Source: Myxococcales bacterium
Lineage (GTDB): Bacteria > Myxococcota_A > Bradymonadia > UBA7976 > UBA1532
NCBI GenBank assembly: GCA_020633465.1
Contig: JACKDN010000034.1
Location: 15,917 to 79,916, forward strand
Length of the DNA: 64,000 bases
Reading direction: 5' to 3'
Shown: piece by piece, positions 51,721 to 61,121 of the stretch
How the letters are laid out: every line of letters begins with the position of its first letter
Numbering within the stretch: position 1 is the first letter of the stretch
Program-made: the position numbers and the translations under genes
Notes under the pieces: model-generated
Databases searched by the model: none
Told to the model about the DNA's origin: nothing
What the model saw: the letters and a program-made list of their open reading frames with translations, nothing else

Positions 51721-54128
51721 GCCACCGCGTCCCACTGCTGCTGATGCTGCCGTTCGCCCTCTGGGCGGCCGCCGCGCACGCGGATCCGTGGGACGACGGC
51801 ATGGCTGCCTACCGCGCGGGCGCCTACAGCGACGCGGTGGCCGCCTGGCAAGTGGTCGAGGCCGCCGCCGATCCGCCGGTGGCGCGCGCCGAGGTGCGGG
51901 CATGGCTGGGGCTGGCGCTGTTGAAGCAGGGGGATCTGGATCAGGCGGAGATCTGGCTCCGGCGCGCCGCCACCACGACCGACCTGCGCCTGCAGGGCGT
52001 CGCCGAACGTCGGCTGGGGCTCTTGGCGCAGCGGCGCCGCGACCTGGACACGGCCGAGGCGCACTTCGCTGCGGCGGCCACGGCGTCGAAGACCGCCGGA
52101 GACGACGAAGGGGCGCTGATCGGTCACCTGGGGCTGGGCGGGATTGCATTGCAGCGAGGCCGGCCCCTGGCCGCGCACGAAGCCTACACGACCGCGCTCG
52201 AGAAAGCCCGCGCGCGGCACGACGCGCGGCGCGAGGCCGCCGCCCTGCTGGGCATCGCGCTGGTCTGCCAGCGTCTCAAGCAGCTCGACCTGGCCGAGCA
52301 CTACGCCGGCCAGGCGGCTGCCCTCGCCCTGGAGGCCGGTGACCTGCCCGCCGCCGCGCAGGCGCATCTGGAGCAAGCCTTCGCCGCCGAGCTGCGCGGC
52401 GCGCTGCCGCAGGCGCGCCGCTGGCTGGACCAGGCCGAGCCCTTGATCGGCGAGGATCACCTGCGCCGCCGCGTACTCGACCTGCGACGGGGCTTCGTGG
52501 CCTTGCGCGCGCGCCAACTCGAGACGGCCGCCCGGATCGCCGACCAGCTAGCGGAGGACCAGGCGACCGATCCGACGCCCTACATCGAGCCCGAGGTCGC
52601 GGTCTTCCGGGCGCGCTTGGCGCTGGCCCAGGGTCGACCCACCGCGGCGCAAGTCCAGGTGGAACGCGCGGCGGCCACGGCGGTCGATGCCATGCAACGG
52701 CTCGAGGTCGACTTTCTGCGCGCGCAGGTCGCGCTGGCCCGTCGAGACGACGGCGCCGCGCTCGACGCCCTGCGGCGCTTCGTCGTGGCCCACGACGCCT
52801 ACCGGGAAGGCCTGGCCGACGCCCAACTCGAGAGCTACCTCGGACACGAGTACGCAGCCGGTCTGCACCTGCTGCTCGATGTCGCCGTGGGCGCCGGCGA
52901 TTCGGCGCTCGCCGGCTGGGTGGTCGCGCGCTTGAAGGGACGTCTGTTCGCCGAGCGAATCCTGCGCGATCCAGCCCCCTCGGTCGGGGCGCGCGCCCAG
53001 CGAGCGGCCCGACTCGACGCCGCGCTCCGCGCCTTCTGGCGCCCTCGCGTCGAAGCGGAGAGCGACGCCGACGCCGTCGTGCTCGACCTGTACCTCGGCG
53101 CGTCCGCCTCGTGGATCGTGTGGCGCGCGGGTGCAGACCGCGGCGTCGAGGTCGTGCGCGTCGGCCGTTCCGCGATCACCGCGCAAGCGCGCGCGCTGCG
53201 CGCCGCGATCCGAGGGCGACGGCCCGACTGGCGGGACGCCGCCCGACCGCTCGCCGAGGCGCTGCTCGGGCCGCTGCGCGCCGCACGCGGTACGCACCCG
53301 ACGCTGCACCGCCTGATCGTGGTGCCCCATGGTCCACTGCACGACGTACCGTTCGAGGCGCTGCCCCTCGGCGACGACGAGCTCGTGATCGAGCACTACA
53401 GCGTGACCTACGCTGCCAACGCAGCCACAGCGCCCCTCCGGCCGCTCCCCCCACCAGACCGGGCGCGACCCAGCCTCTGGGTCGCCGACGCGCGGGGCGA
53501 TCTGCCTGGGGCCCGAGCCGAGGTGCGCGACTTGTCGCGGCCCTTCTCAACCCCCACCGTGCTCACCGGAGGCGCCGCGACCCGCACGGCCGTGCTCGCC
53601 CAGCTCGGCGAAGCGGGCGCCGTCCACCTCGCCGTGCACGGGCATCCCGCCCGTGGCGACGATCCACCCCACCTGCTGCTGGCGGGTGGCGAACGGCTTA
53701 CGGCGGCCGACCTGTTCGGGCAGCGCCTCGATCACCCTCTCGTCGTGCTGGCAGCCTGCGACAGCGCAGTGGGGACGCCGGATCGGAGCGACGAGATGCC
53801 CACGGTGCTACCTCGCGCCCTGTTGCTGGCCGGCGCCGAAGCCGTGGTTGGGACGCGCTGGCCCATCGACGATCGATCGGCCGCGCGCGTGATGACCCTG
53901 CTCTATGACGCGCTGCCCCGCGTCGGACCCGAGGCGGCCCTCGCTACGGCACAACGGGCGATGCTCGACTCGGCCCAGGGGGACGCCATGATCGCCTTGC
54001 GCAACAGCCCTCCCTGTGCCACGAATCGGGGGCTCCGAGAGTGCGTGCCGGGCGAACGCGTAGGCTTCGCGCACCCTTTTCATTGGGCCGGCTTCGCGTT
54101 GCTGGGTGCTACGACGAACCCACATTGA
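51717..54128 (+). CDS. Secreted TPR-CHAT protease (caspase-like)
   Basis: 803 residues. The signal peptide MSHRVPLLLMLPFALWAAAA ends at AHA-D. Residues about 25-420 are tetratricopeptide-like helix pairs (AWLGLALLKQGDLDQAEIWLRRA; GHLGLGGIALQRGRPLAAHEAY). The C-terminal half is a CHAT (clan CD) protease: VVPHGPLHDVPFEALPL, catalytic His641 in VHLAVHGHP and catalytic Cys681 in LVVLAACDSAVG, then LLLAGAEAVVGTRWPI and FHWAGFALLG. The dyad is intact. An exported CHAT protein is less usual than the cytoplasmic ones in Craspase or gasdermin systems. It overlaps the DUF4384-like gene by 4 bp and is followed by an unknown gene and a subtilase, both likely partners or substrates. Confidence 0.92.
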   Translation: MSHRVPLLLMLPFALWAAAAHADPWDDGMAAYRAGAYSDAVAAWQVVEAAADPPVARAEVRAWLGLALLKQGDLDQAEIWLRRAATTTDLRLQGVAERRLGLLAQRRRDLDTAEAHFAAAATASKTAGDDEGALIGHLGLGGIALQRGRPLAAHEAYTTALEKARARHDARREAAALLGIALVCQRLKQLDLAEHYAGQAAALALEAGDLPAAAQAHLEQAFAAELRGALPQARRWLDQAEPLIGEDHLRRRVLDLRRGFVALRARQLETAARIADQLAEDQATDPTPYIEPEVAVFRARLALAQGRPTAAQVQVERAAATAVDAMQRLEVDFLRAQVALARRDDGAALDALRRFVVAHDAYREGLADAQLESYLGHEYAAGLHLLLDVAVGAGDSALAGWVVARLKGRLFAERILRDPAPSVGARAQRAARLDAALRAFWRPRVEAESDADAVVLDLYLGASASWIVWRAGADRGVEVVRVGRSAITAQARALRAAIRGRRPDWRDAARPLAEALLGPLRAARGTHPTLHRLIVVPHGPLHDVPFEALPLGDDELVIEHYSVTYAANAATAPLRPLPPPDRARPSLWVADARGDLPGARAEVRDLSRPFSTPTVLTGGAATRTAVLAQLGEAGAVHLAVHGHPARGDDPPHLLLAGGERLTAADLFGQRLDHPLVVLAACDSAVGTPDRSDEMPTVLPRALLLAGAEAVVGTRWPIDDRSAARVMTLLYDALPRVGPEAALATAQRAMLDSAQGDAMIALRNSPPCATNRGLRECVPGERVGFAHPFHWAGFALLGATTNPH

Positions 54129-54150
54129 TGCCTCGACCGAGGGAGACGCC

Positions 54151-55044
54151 ATGAAGGGCCATTCCAGCGACGACGGGACCGTCGCCGCAGAGACCGCCGC
54201 TGAGCCGACCGACCATCGTTCGCCCTGCGCCGAACCCACGCTGGTCAGGCCCTCGGGTGGATCGCCGAGCAACACGATCACGGTCGACGCCGGCGGTGGA
54301 TGCCGCGTGGTGATCGATCTGCGCGTCACCGTCGACGGCGGCTGCGGCGGGAGATCGCCGACGATCACCGTTGCGGACCCGCCCGATCCCACCAGCGGCG
54401 GCGGCCCCCCCGATCCCGAGATGCCCATCACGCTGTACCGGCACGGCACCGAGAAGCTGACCGCGTTCGTCCTGTGGGCGAAGAACTCGCGCCTCGAAGA
54501 GGTTCAGACGGCGCACCAGGCGGGGTTCAAGCTGCAGAACGGCCAGCCGCTGAGCCTCTTCATGACGGCGCGGGCCGACGACAAGAAGCTGTGGTACCGC
54601 GGCTTCGGCGTCGCCGATCTTCGCTTCATGCAGAAGGCCACCGCGATTACCGCGCCGGGGCACAGCGACGTGCAGGCGGTGAAGACACGCGCGTATGGCT
54701 GTCACATCGCGAGCCACGACTTCGACACCTTGGACCCGAACGCGCCGAAGCTCGATATCACCTACAAGCTGGCCGATCCCCAGGACAACCGGATGCGCGC
54801 CGTCGTCGTGATGCCGTCGGAGATCGCGCCGCCGGGCGGTGCTTGGGCCGACTACCTGGCCCAGGGCGCCTTCTCCGAACCGATCAAGCCCGCACCGGAG
54901 CAGACCGTCACCTTCGCTCCGGCGATCCTCCCGAAGAGCGCGACGCAAAAACTGTACGCCTTCGTCGTGCTGACCGAAGCGCGCCTGGACGACGGGTCGG
55001 CTCTGCCCGTGGTCGACTCGCCGGTGCGCCTGCTCGTCAGCTGA
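54151..55044 (+). CDS. Unknown protein between CHAT and subtilase genes
   Basis: 297 residues from ATG 54151 (GGGAG upstream), 22 bp after the CHAT stop. No signal peptide was seen. The first 100 residues are low-complexity and Thr/Gly/Pro-rich with two Cys-Gly-rich strands (VDAGGGCRVVIDLRVTVDGG) and a flexible linker (DPPDPTSGGGPPDPE). The rest is a folded alpha/beta domain (ITLYRHGTEKLTAFVLWAKN, KLYAFVVLTEARLDDG); these two segments look like repeated halves around a central KLWYRGFGVADLRFM. No family was recognised. Its position inside the protease cassette and its exposed linker make it a plausible substrate or adaptor (inference only). Confidence 0.6.
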   Translation: MKGHSSDDGTVAAETAAEPTDHRSPCAEPTLVRPSGGSPSNTITVDAGGGCRVVIDLRVTVDGGCGGRSPTITVADPPDPTSGGGPPDPEMPITLYRHGTEKLTAFVLWAKNSRLEEVQTAHQAGFKLQNGQPLSLFMTARADDKKLWYRGFGVADLRFMQKATAITAPGHSDVQAVKTRAYGCHIASHDFDTLDPNAPKLDITYKLADPQDNRMRAVVVMPSEIAPPGGAWADYLAQGAFSEPIKPAPEQTVTFAPAILPKSATQKLYAFVVLTEARLDDGSALPVVDSPVRLLVS

Positions 55045-55080
55045 GCGTGCCGACCCCGGCCCCGCCACAGAGAGGAACCC

Positions 55081-57360
55081 ATGGCCCGCATCTATCGGCC
55101 CCGACGCACACCCGAGCGCGCCGTGTCCAAGACGCCGCCCTACCGACACACCCGGCGGCCGGCCTTCGTGACCGACGAGCGCCGGCTGCGCGTGGCGTTG
55201 AACGATGGGGAGCCGGCCAGCGCCGAGGCGCTGCGCAAGGCGCTGCTGGACGACGTCAGCAGGCGCCCGCCGGGCACGCCCCCGCCCCGCAGCGCGCCCG
55301 CCCCGTTGGCCTATCGGCCTCGCATCCTGTTTCGGCTCGCCGACCACGTCACGCTCGACGCCGATCACGAGGGCTTCGACACGCTGCCGCCCAAACACGA
55401 CGTCGCGGCCCAGCTCGCGGGCATCCTCGACCAGACGCCCGGCGCCCTCGCCCAGCGCGCCCTGCCCACCGACCCCGCGCTGCTGCGGCGGTACTTCCCC
55501 GAGGGTCTGCGGTGGTGGGCGGTCGAGCTGCCGGCCGGGACGTGGCCAGAGCCGGTGCTCCGCGATCTCGAGACGAAGGGACGCGGCTTCATCGCGACCG
55601 AGCCGATGATCGTGCCGGGCACCCGCGCGAAGGTCGAGCGGCCGCTCGTGTACCTCGAACCGGCGCCGGCGCGTCCTCCTGGCCTCGAGGTCCAATTCAC
55701 GCCGGCCGCGCAGCGCTTCGTGTCGGCGCCGGCCGGCGTCTCGCTCGGCCTGGCCGCGGCCCGCGCGTGGCCCGGCAGCGACGGCGCCGGCGTCCGCTTC
55801 GTCGATCTCGAGCAGGGGTGGGCCCTGTGCCACGAAGACCTGCCGCGGGACGGGGCGGGGCAGCCCGCCATCCGACTGCTCGGCGGCGCCAACTACGCCT
55901 TCGCGCATCACGGCACCGCCGTCGTCGGCATCATCAACGCCATCACCGGCAATGACGCGTGGGGCGATGGACTGGCGTCGGCGGCCCAGGGGTTCGTCTC
56001 GTCGGTCTGGGTCGAGAAGCCCGACTGGCGCTACGACTCCGGCGCCGGCTGGGGGGTGCCCCACACTGAGGCGGCCGAGGATCTCGACCAGGCCTCCGGC
56101 CCGAACGCCCCGCTGTTGTACAGCTGCGCGCACGCGCTGCTGGCCGCCCTGCCGGCGACCCGGCCCGGCGACGTGCTGCTGATCGAGACGCAGGTGACCG
56201 TCGAGGCGTGGCACCCCGACGACGTCAACGCGCGCATCCTGCTGCCGGTCGAGGTCTGCCCGTTGACGCGCCGGACCATCCAGACCTGCGTCGATGCGGG
56301 GCGCATCGTGATCGAGTGCGCCGGTAACGGCGACATCGACCTCGACTCGGTCTTCCTCGACGGCCAAGGCTTCCTGTTCGGGAAGGACGACGCCTGGCGC
56401 AAGGACTCCGGCGCGCTGCTGGTGGGTGCCATCGAGCCCCCGGACGAGACGGACCCGAACGCACCGCTCGAACGCGCGCGCTGGGGCATGAACCTGGGCA
56501 GCAACCACGGCAGCCGGATCGACGTGTGCGCGTGGGGCGGCGACGTGGCGACGATCGGCGGGCAATCGTCCGAGCCGCGCGGCCGCCGGACCGCCACGCT
56601 GAACTTCGGCGGTACGTCCGCCGCGGCCGCCATCGTGGCGGGCGCGGCGATCATGCTGCAGGGGGCCAAGCGCGCGCACGACGGTACCGTCCTGGTCGGC
56701 GACGCCATGCGCGACGCGCTGAAGAAGGGCCGTGAGGCGCCCGGCTTGGGCTTCCTGCCCGATCTGCCGGCCGTCCTCACCGAGCAGGTCGGCCCGCCGC
56801 CGACCCAGCCGGCCCCCACCGTGGACCTGTGGCTGCAGCGCTTCCCGGGCGACGACGGCGTCACGCCGTGGAACGCGGCGCCCGTGGACGCGAACGGCGA
56901 CCCGCTGCCGCCGACCGAGGTGACCGTGACGGTGGGCTTCGCCAATGGCGCCCAGCAGCTGGACGCCAAGACCACGCTGCACAACCGCGGCGCGGCCGCG
57001 GCCAGCGGCGTCACCTGCGCCGCGTTCTTCGGCCCTCTGGATCCGGCCACCCCCGCCGATCCCCAGGTACAGCTCAACGCGCTGACGCCCCTGCGCGCGA
57101 CGCCCCTACGTCCCAGCGTCGATCCCGGCGGTCGGATCAACGTCGGCGCGATCGGCGCGGTCACCGTCAGCCCGGGCGGACGCTACCTGCTGGTGCTGGC
57201 GGCGTCCTCGGTCGAGGATCCCGCGCCCGATCCGCTGCGCATCGCCGCCGAGCTGGACTCGAACGGGGACGGCAACGTGCCGGTCGGCGCGCTGCTGGAC
57301 GCGCTGCACGCGAGCAACAACATCAGCGCGCACGTCATCGCGGGCGCCGATCTGGTCTGA
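55081..57360 (+). CDS. Subtilisin-like (S8) serine protease with long N-terminal extension
   Basis: 759 residues, AGAGAGG upstream, 36 bp after the unknown gene. The catalytic triad is complete: Asp242 in VRFVDLEQG, His277 in AHHGTAVVG and Ser513 in NFGGTSAAAAIVAG; VIECAGNGD supplies the oxyanion Asn. There is no signal peptide. The first 230 residues are an uncharacterised, Arg/Pro-rich region that could act as a pro-domain or inhibitory arm. A beta-sandwich domain follows the catalytic core (about 580-759, TEVTVTVGFANGAQQLDAKTTLHN), resembling CARDB-type modules. Activation by cleavage by the CHAT protease is an attractive but untested idea. It is the last gene of the cassette and converges with the oxidoreductase gene after 54 bp. 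Confidence 0.9.
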   Translation: MARIYRPRRTPERAVSKTPPYRHTRRPAFVTDERRLRVALNDGEPASAEALRKALLDDVSRRPPGTPPPRSAPAPLAYRPRILFRLADHVTLDADHEGFDTLPPKHDVAAQLAGILDQTPGALAQRALPTDPALLRRYFPEGLRWWAVELPAGTWPEPVLRDLETKGRGFIATEPMIVPGTRAKVERPLVYLEPAPARPPGLEVQFTPAAQRFVSAPAGVSLGLAAARAWPGSDGAGVRFVDLEQGWALCHEDLPRDGAGQPAIRLLGGANYAFAHHGTAVVGIINAITGNDAWGDGLASAAQGFVSSVWVEKPDWRYDSGAGWGVPHTEAAEDLDQASGPNAPLLYSCAHALLAALPATRPGDVLLIETQVTVEAWHPDDVNARILLPVEVCPLTRRTIQTCVDAGRIVIECAGNGDIDLDSVFLDGQGFLFGKDDAWRKDSGALLVGAIEPPDETDPNAPLERARWGMNLGSNHGSRIDVCAWGGDVATIGGQSSEPRGRRTATLNFGGTSAAAAIVAGAAIMLQGAKRAHDGTVLVGDAMRDALKKGREAPGLGFLPDLPAVLTEQVGPPPTQPAPTVDLWLQRFPGDDGVTPWNAAPVDANGDPLPPTEVTVTVGFANGAQQLDAKTTLHNRGAAAASGVTCAAFFGPLDPATPADPQVQLNALTPLRATPLRPSVDPGGRINVGAIGAVTVSPGGRYLLVLAASSVEDPAPDPLRIAAELDSNGDGNVPVGALLDALHASNNISAHVIAGADLV

Positions 57361-57414
57361 CCGGTCTGACTGGACTTTCGGGGCGACCGGGTCGGACGGC
57401 GGCCGTCGCCGCGA

Positions 57415-58929
57415 TCACAGGCCCCGGTCGGCCAGGGCGGCATGGGCGGCGTTGAAGCCGCACATGCCGTGCACGCCGGCGCCGGGGTGGGCGTAGCTGC
57501 TGCACAGGTACACGCCGGCGGCGGGCGTGCGGTAGCGGAAGTAGGGGAACACCGGGCGGAAGAACAGCTGGTTCGTCCAGACGTTGCTGCCGCCGCTGAG
57601 ATCGCCGCCGACCAGGTTGGGATCGAAGGCCTCGAGGTCGCGGGGCGTGACGATGCGGCGCGCGAGGATCTGCTGGCGGAAGCCGGGGGCGAGGCCCTCG
57701 ATGCGGGCCTCCATGCGGTCGGCGAAGGCCTCGGCGTGGGCGGACCACCCGCCCTCGACGCTCGACGGCACGCGCGAATAGGCCCACAGCGTGTGCTGGC
57801 CTGCGGGCGCGCGCGACGGATCGGCCACCGACTGCTGACCGATGACCAGGTAGGGGTGGTCGGGCAGCGCGCCGCCGCGCACCTGGGCGGTGAAGCGGGT
57901 CAGGTCGTCCAGGCTGTCACCCGCGTGCACGACGGCGGCGCGGCGGGCCTCGTCGCTGGTCCAGGGCACGGGTCCGCCGAGGGCCCAGTCGACCTTGAAG
58001 GTCCCCCACGCGCGGGGGAAGCGCTGCATGCGCCGCTGGATCCGGCCGGACAACCCCACGTCGGCCAGCAGCTTCAGGTACAGGAAGGGCGCGTCCGTGT
58101 CGGCCAGCACCGGGCCGTTCACCGGCACGTCCTCGCCGTCGGCCAGGCGCACCGCCTTGGGGCGGCCGGCTTCGAACACGATGCGCTCGGCCGAGGCGCC
58201 CAGGCGTACGACGCCGCCGGCCTCTCGCAGGCGCCGCACGAGCGCGTCGGTGATGGCGCCCGCGCCGCCCACCGGGATCGCGTTGCCGCCCACCGCGGCC
58301 GAGGTGCCGAGCATGTAGCCCAGCGCCGCGCTGAAGCGATCCTCGGGGCCCAGGTCGACGTGCAGCGCCAGGCCGGGCAGGACGCGGCGCGCGGCCTCGC
58401 CGGCGAAGCGGCGGCGCGCGAAGCCCGCCCCCGACGACAGCGCGATGGCGGCGAAGCGGAACAGATCGAAGGGCAGCAGCCGCGCCATGGAGCCCAGCCC
58501 GGGGAGCGGGCCCAGCAGCGCCGCCATCAGGCGCGGCTCGACCGCGCGGTGCCAGCGCATCAGACGGCGCCAGGCGTCGCCGTCCTTGCCGCCGAAGCTG
58601 GCGGCCGTGACGTCGTCGTCGGTCGAGATGCTGGCCACCGTGCCGTCGGGCGCCGGGTGGCAGCTCTGCACGTCGGCGAAGGCCCACTCGAGGCCCGCCC
58701 CCTCGAGGTCGAGCGCGCGGAAGGCCGGGCTGGCGTGACGGAAGGGGAAGAAGCCGGCGCCGACGTCGTGCACGAAGCCGGGCAGCGTCGCCTGCTCCGA
58801 GCCCAGCGCGCCGCCGGCCCGCGTCGGGTGCTGCTCGAGCACGGTCACCGGCAGCCCAGCGCGAGCCAGCACGGTCGCCGCGACCAGCCCGTTGGGGCCC
58901 GAGCCGATGACGACCGCGCCCGCGCTCAA
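57415..58929 (-). CDS. FAD-dependent oxidoreductase, phytoene desaturase/carotenoid-isomerase-like
   Basis: 504 residues from TTG 58929. The dinucleotide-binding motif VIGSGPNGLVAATVLARAG (GxGxxG) starts at residue 7, which supports this start although its RBS (GGGGACGG) is poor. VLEQHPTRAGGAL follows with the acidic residue that binds the ribose. The C-terminal motif GVYLCSSYAHPGAGVHGMCGFNAA is the FAD-binding end of CrtI/CrtH-like enzymes. Close relatives oxidise carotenoids or other hydrophobic substrates at membranes. No other carotenoid genes are near. It lies between the protease cassette and the isc operon with 70 bp to iscX on the same strand. Confidence 0.85.
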   Translation of the reverse strand: MSAGAVVIGSGPNGLVAATVLARAGLPVTVLEQHPTRAGGALGSEQATLPGFVHDVGAGFFPFRHASPAFRALDLEGAGLEWAFADVQSCHPAPDGTVASISTDDDVTAASFGGKDGDAWRRLMRWHRAVEPRLMAALLGPLPGLGSMARLLPFDLFRFAAIALSSGAGFARRRFAGEAARRVLPGLALHVDLGPEDRFSAALGYMLGTSAAVGGNAIPVGGAGAITDALVRRLREAGGVVRLGASAERIVFEAGRPKAVRLADGEDVPVNGPVLADTDAPFLYLKLLADVGLSGRIQRRMQRFPRAWGTFKVDWALGGPVPWTSDEARRAAVVHAGDSLDDLTRFTAQVRGGALPDHPYLVIGQQSVADPSRAPAGQHTLWAYSRVPSSVEGGWSAHAEAFADRMEARIEGLAPGFRQQILARRIVTPRDLEAFDPNLVGGDLSGGSNVWTNQLFFRPVFPYFRYRTPAAGVYLCSSYAHPGAGVHGMCGFNAAHAALADRGL

Positions 58930-58999
58930 CGGCCGTCCCCGCGCCGCGCGCCCGCGCCCGACGCGCGCCCGCTCCGCCTGGGCGGAGGCGCCGGCGAGC

Positions 59000-59209
59000 T
59001 CAGTGGTCTTCCTTCCACTCGCTCAACCAGGCCATCTGAATGGCCTCCAGCACCTTCTCGCCGCAGCGCTCGGGCGTGTCGTCGAACTGCGGGATCTCGA
59101 GCACCCACTGCATCAGATCGGTGAAGCGCACCGTCAGCGGGTCCTTCTCGGGGAAGCGGTCGTAGAGCATCTCGCCGATCGCGTGCACGTCGGTCCACCG
59201 GAGCGACAT
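59000..59209 (-). CDS. iscX: Iron-sulfur assembly protein IscX
   Basis: 69 residues from ATG 59209, with GGAGG six bases upstream; TTG and GTG codons just before are less likely starts. MSLRWTDVHAIGEMLYDRFPEKDP, LMQWVLEIPQFDD and AIQMAWLSEW are the IscX (YfhJ) signature, and the length matches. It binds IscS and Fe and tunes cysteine-desulfurase activity. It is the last gene of the isc operon, 40 bp after hscA; the ferredoxin gene that normally lies between them is absent. Confidence 0.95.
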   Translation of the reverse strand: MSLRWTDVHAIGEMLYDRFPEKDPLTVRFTDLMQWVLEIPQFDDTPERCGEKVLEAIQMAWLSEWKEDH

Positions 59210-59249
59210 CACCAACCTCCTTCGTCTGTCTGCCGACCTCGCGCCGGGC

Positions 59250-61121
59250 TCAGTCGTGGGCGCCGCCGCCGACGGGGGCGTCGGCCAGCTCGCTCTCGAG
59301 ATCGTCCACGCGCACGTCGCGCAGGCCGGCCGCCAGCGCGCGCTCCATGCGGCGCTGCGCGAAGCCCGCGCTCACCCGATCGAGCATCTCGGTCAGATCC
59401 TGGATGGCCCGGTGATCGGTGCCCTTGGTGGCCACCCGCAGATCGTCCATCGCCTCGCGGATGATCGCCGTCTCCTCGGGGCTGAGCAGATCGGCGTCGT
59501 CGCTCAGCGCGCGCTCGAGGGGCATCAACACCCGCTCGGCCTCGACCTGCGCGGTGCGCAGCAGGCGGGCCATCACGTCCTCCTCGGCGTGGTCGAGCGA
59601 GGCCTGCAGCATCTGCTCGACCTGCGCGTCGCTCAGCCCGTGGCTGGGCTCGACGCGCACGGACTGCTCGACGCCGGTCTCCTCCTCGCGCGCCTTCACG
59701 TGCAGGATGCCGTCGGCGTCTACCTGGAAGGTCACCGCCACGCGAGCCGCGCCCGCGGGCCGCGGGGGGATGCCGGTCAGCCGGAAGCGCGCCAGGCTGC
59801 GGCAGTCCTCGACCAGCTCGCGCTCGCCCTGCAGGACGTGGATGTCCATGCCGGTCTGGCCGTCCTGGAACGTGGTGAACTGCTGCGCGCGGCTGGCCGG
59901 GATCTGGCTGTTGCGGTGGATGACCTTCTCGACCACGCCGCCCATCGTCTCGAGCCCCAACGACAGCGGGATGACGTCCAGCAGCAGCACGTCGCCGCCC
60001 TCGATTAGCCGCAGCTCCGAGTCGACGCTCAGCAGATCGGCCTGCACCGCGGCGCCCAGGGCCACCACGCGGTCGGGGTCGATGTCGCCCAGCGGCGGCC
60101 GCCCGAACAGCTCGGCCACGTAGGCCTGCACCGCGGGCGCCCGCGTGCTGCCGCCCACCAGCACCACGCCGTCCAGATCGGCGGGCTTCAACCCGGCGTC
60201 GGCCATCGCGCGCTTGCAAGGCCCGGCCGTGCGCCTCAGCACCGGCGCCATCAGCCGCGCCAGCTCGGCCCGATCCACCGCGCGGGTGAAGACGCCGCCG
60301 TCGGCCAGCTCGAGCGCGTAGGTGGCCGTCTCGGCGTCGGTGAGCGCGATCTTCACCGCCGTCGCCGCGGCCACCGCGCGCCGCCGCAGGGCGCCGTCGG
60401 CCGCCTCGACGTCGACGCCCGCCTCGCCCAGCATGGCCTCGGCCACCACGCGATCGATGTCGTCGCCGCCCAGGCGCGTGTCGCCCGCCGTCGCCAGCAC
60501 CTCGAACACGCCGTCGACCAGGTGCAGGATGCTGATGTCGAAGGTGCCGCCGCCCAGATCGTAGACCGCGAAGCGGCCCTCCTTCTGCTTCTCGAGCCCG
60601 TACGCCAGCGCCGCCGCCGTCGGCTCGTTCACCAGCCGCAGCACGTCCAGCCCGGCCAGCATGCCCGCCTGTCGCGTCGCGTTGCGCTGCGTGTCGTCGA
60701 AGTACGCGGGCACCGTGATCACGGCCTTGGTCACGCCGCCGCCCAGGGCCCGCACCGCCCGCGCCCGCAGCACGCGCAGGATCTCGGCCGAGACCTCGAC
60801 CGGCGTGGGGCACGCGCCGCCCGCGAGGATGCGCAGCACCGCGCCGTCCTGCTTCACCTCGTGCGTCGCGAGCGCCTCCGCGTCCACCTCGGCCTTCGTG
60901 CGCCCCATGAAGCGCTTCACCGACATCACGGTGTCGTGGGGGTTCGCGGCCGCGGCGGCCAGGGCCTCGTGGCCCACGTCCACCGCGACGCCGTCGCGGT
61001 AGGCCACCACCGAGGGCAAGAGCACCCGCCCCGCCTCGTCGGCGAGCGTCGTCGGCACGCCGTCCTGCACCACGGCCACCAGGCTGTTGGTGGTGCCCAG
61101 GTCGATGCCGATCGCCTTCAT
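59250..61121 (-). CDS. hscA: Hsp70-type chaperone HscA for Fe-S cluster transfer
   Basis: 623 residues from ATG 61121, overlapping the hscB stop by 4 bp (ATGA). The nucleotide-binding domain has IGIDLGTTNSLVAV, ITVPAYFDDTQRNATRQA, VYDLGGGTFDISI and VLVGGSTRAP. The substrate-binding domain starts after LLLDVIPLSLGLETMGG and contains the peptide-binding HRNSQIPASRAQQF and the lid helices. Length and the missing long C-terminal tail fit HscA rather than DnaK. With HscB it binds the LPPVK motif of IscU and drives cluster release with ATP. Confidence 0.95.
   Translation of the reverse strand: MKAIGIDLGTTNSLVAVVQDGVPTTLADEAGRVLLPSVVAYRDGVAVDVGHEALAAAAANPHDTVMSVKRFMGRTKAEVDAEALATHEVKQDGAVLRILAGGACPTPVEVSAEILRVLRARAVRALGGGVTKAVITVPAYFDDTQRNATRQAGMLAGLDVLRLVNEPTAAALAYGLEKQKEGRFAVYDLGGGTFDISILHLVDGVFEVLATAGDTRLGGDDIDRVVAEAMLGEAGVDVEAADGALRRRAVAAATAVKIALTDAETATYALELADGGVFTRAVDRAELARLMAPVLRRTAGPCKRAMADAGLKPADLDGVVLVGGSTRAPAVQAYVAELFGRPPLGDIDPDRVVALGAAVQADLLSVDSELRLIEGGDVLLLDVIPLSLGLETMGGVVEKVIHRNSQIPASRAQQFTTFQDGQTGMDIHVLQGERELVEDCRSLARFRLTGIPPRPAGAARVAVTFQVDADGILHVKAREEETGVEQSVRVEPSHGLSDAQVEQMLQASLDHAEEDVMARLLRTAQVEAERVLMPLERALSDDADLLSPEETAIIREAMDDLRVATKGTDHRAIQDLTEMLDRVSAGFAQRRMERALAAGLRDVRVDDLESELADAPVGGGAHD

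Noticed and set aside
58926..59198. Additional small minus-strand gene overlapping iscX
   Set aside because: It is a shadow frame of iscX with Arg/Ala-rich translation and no RBS of its own.
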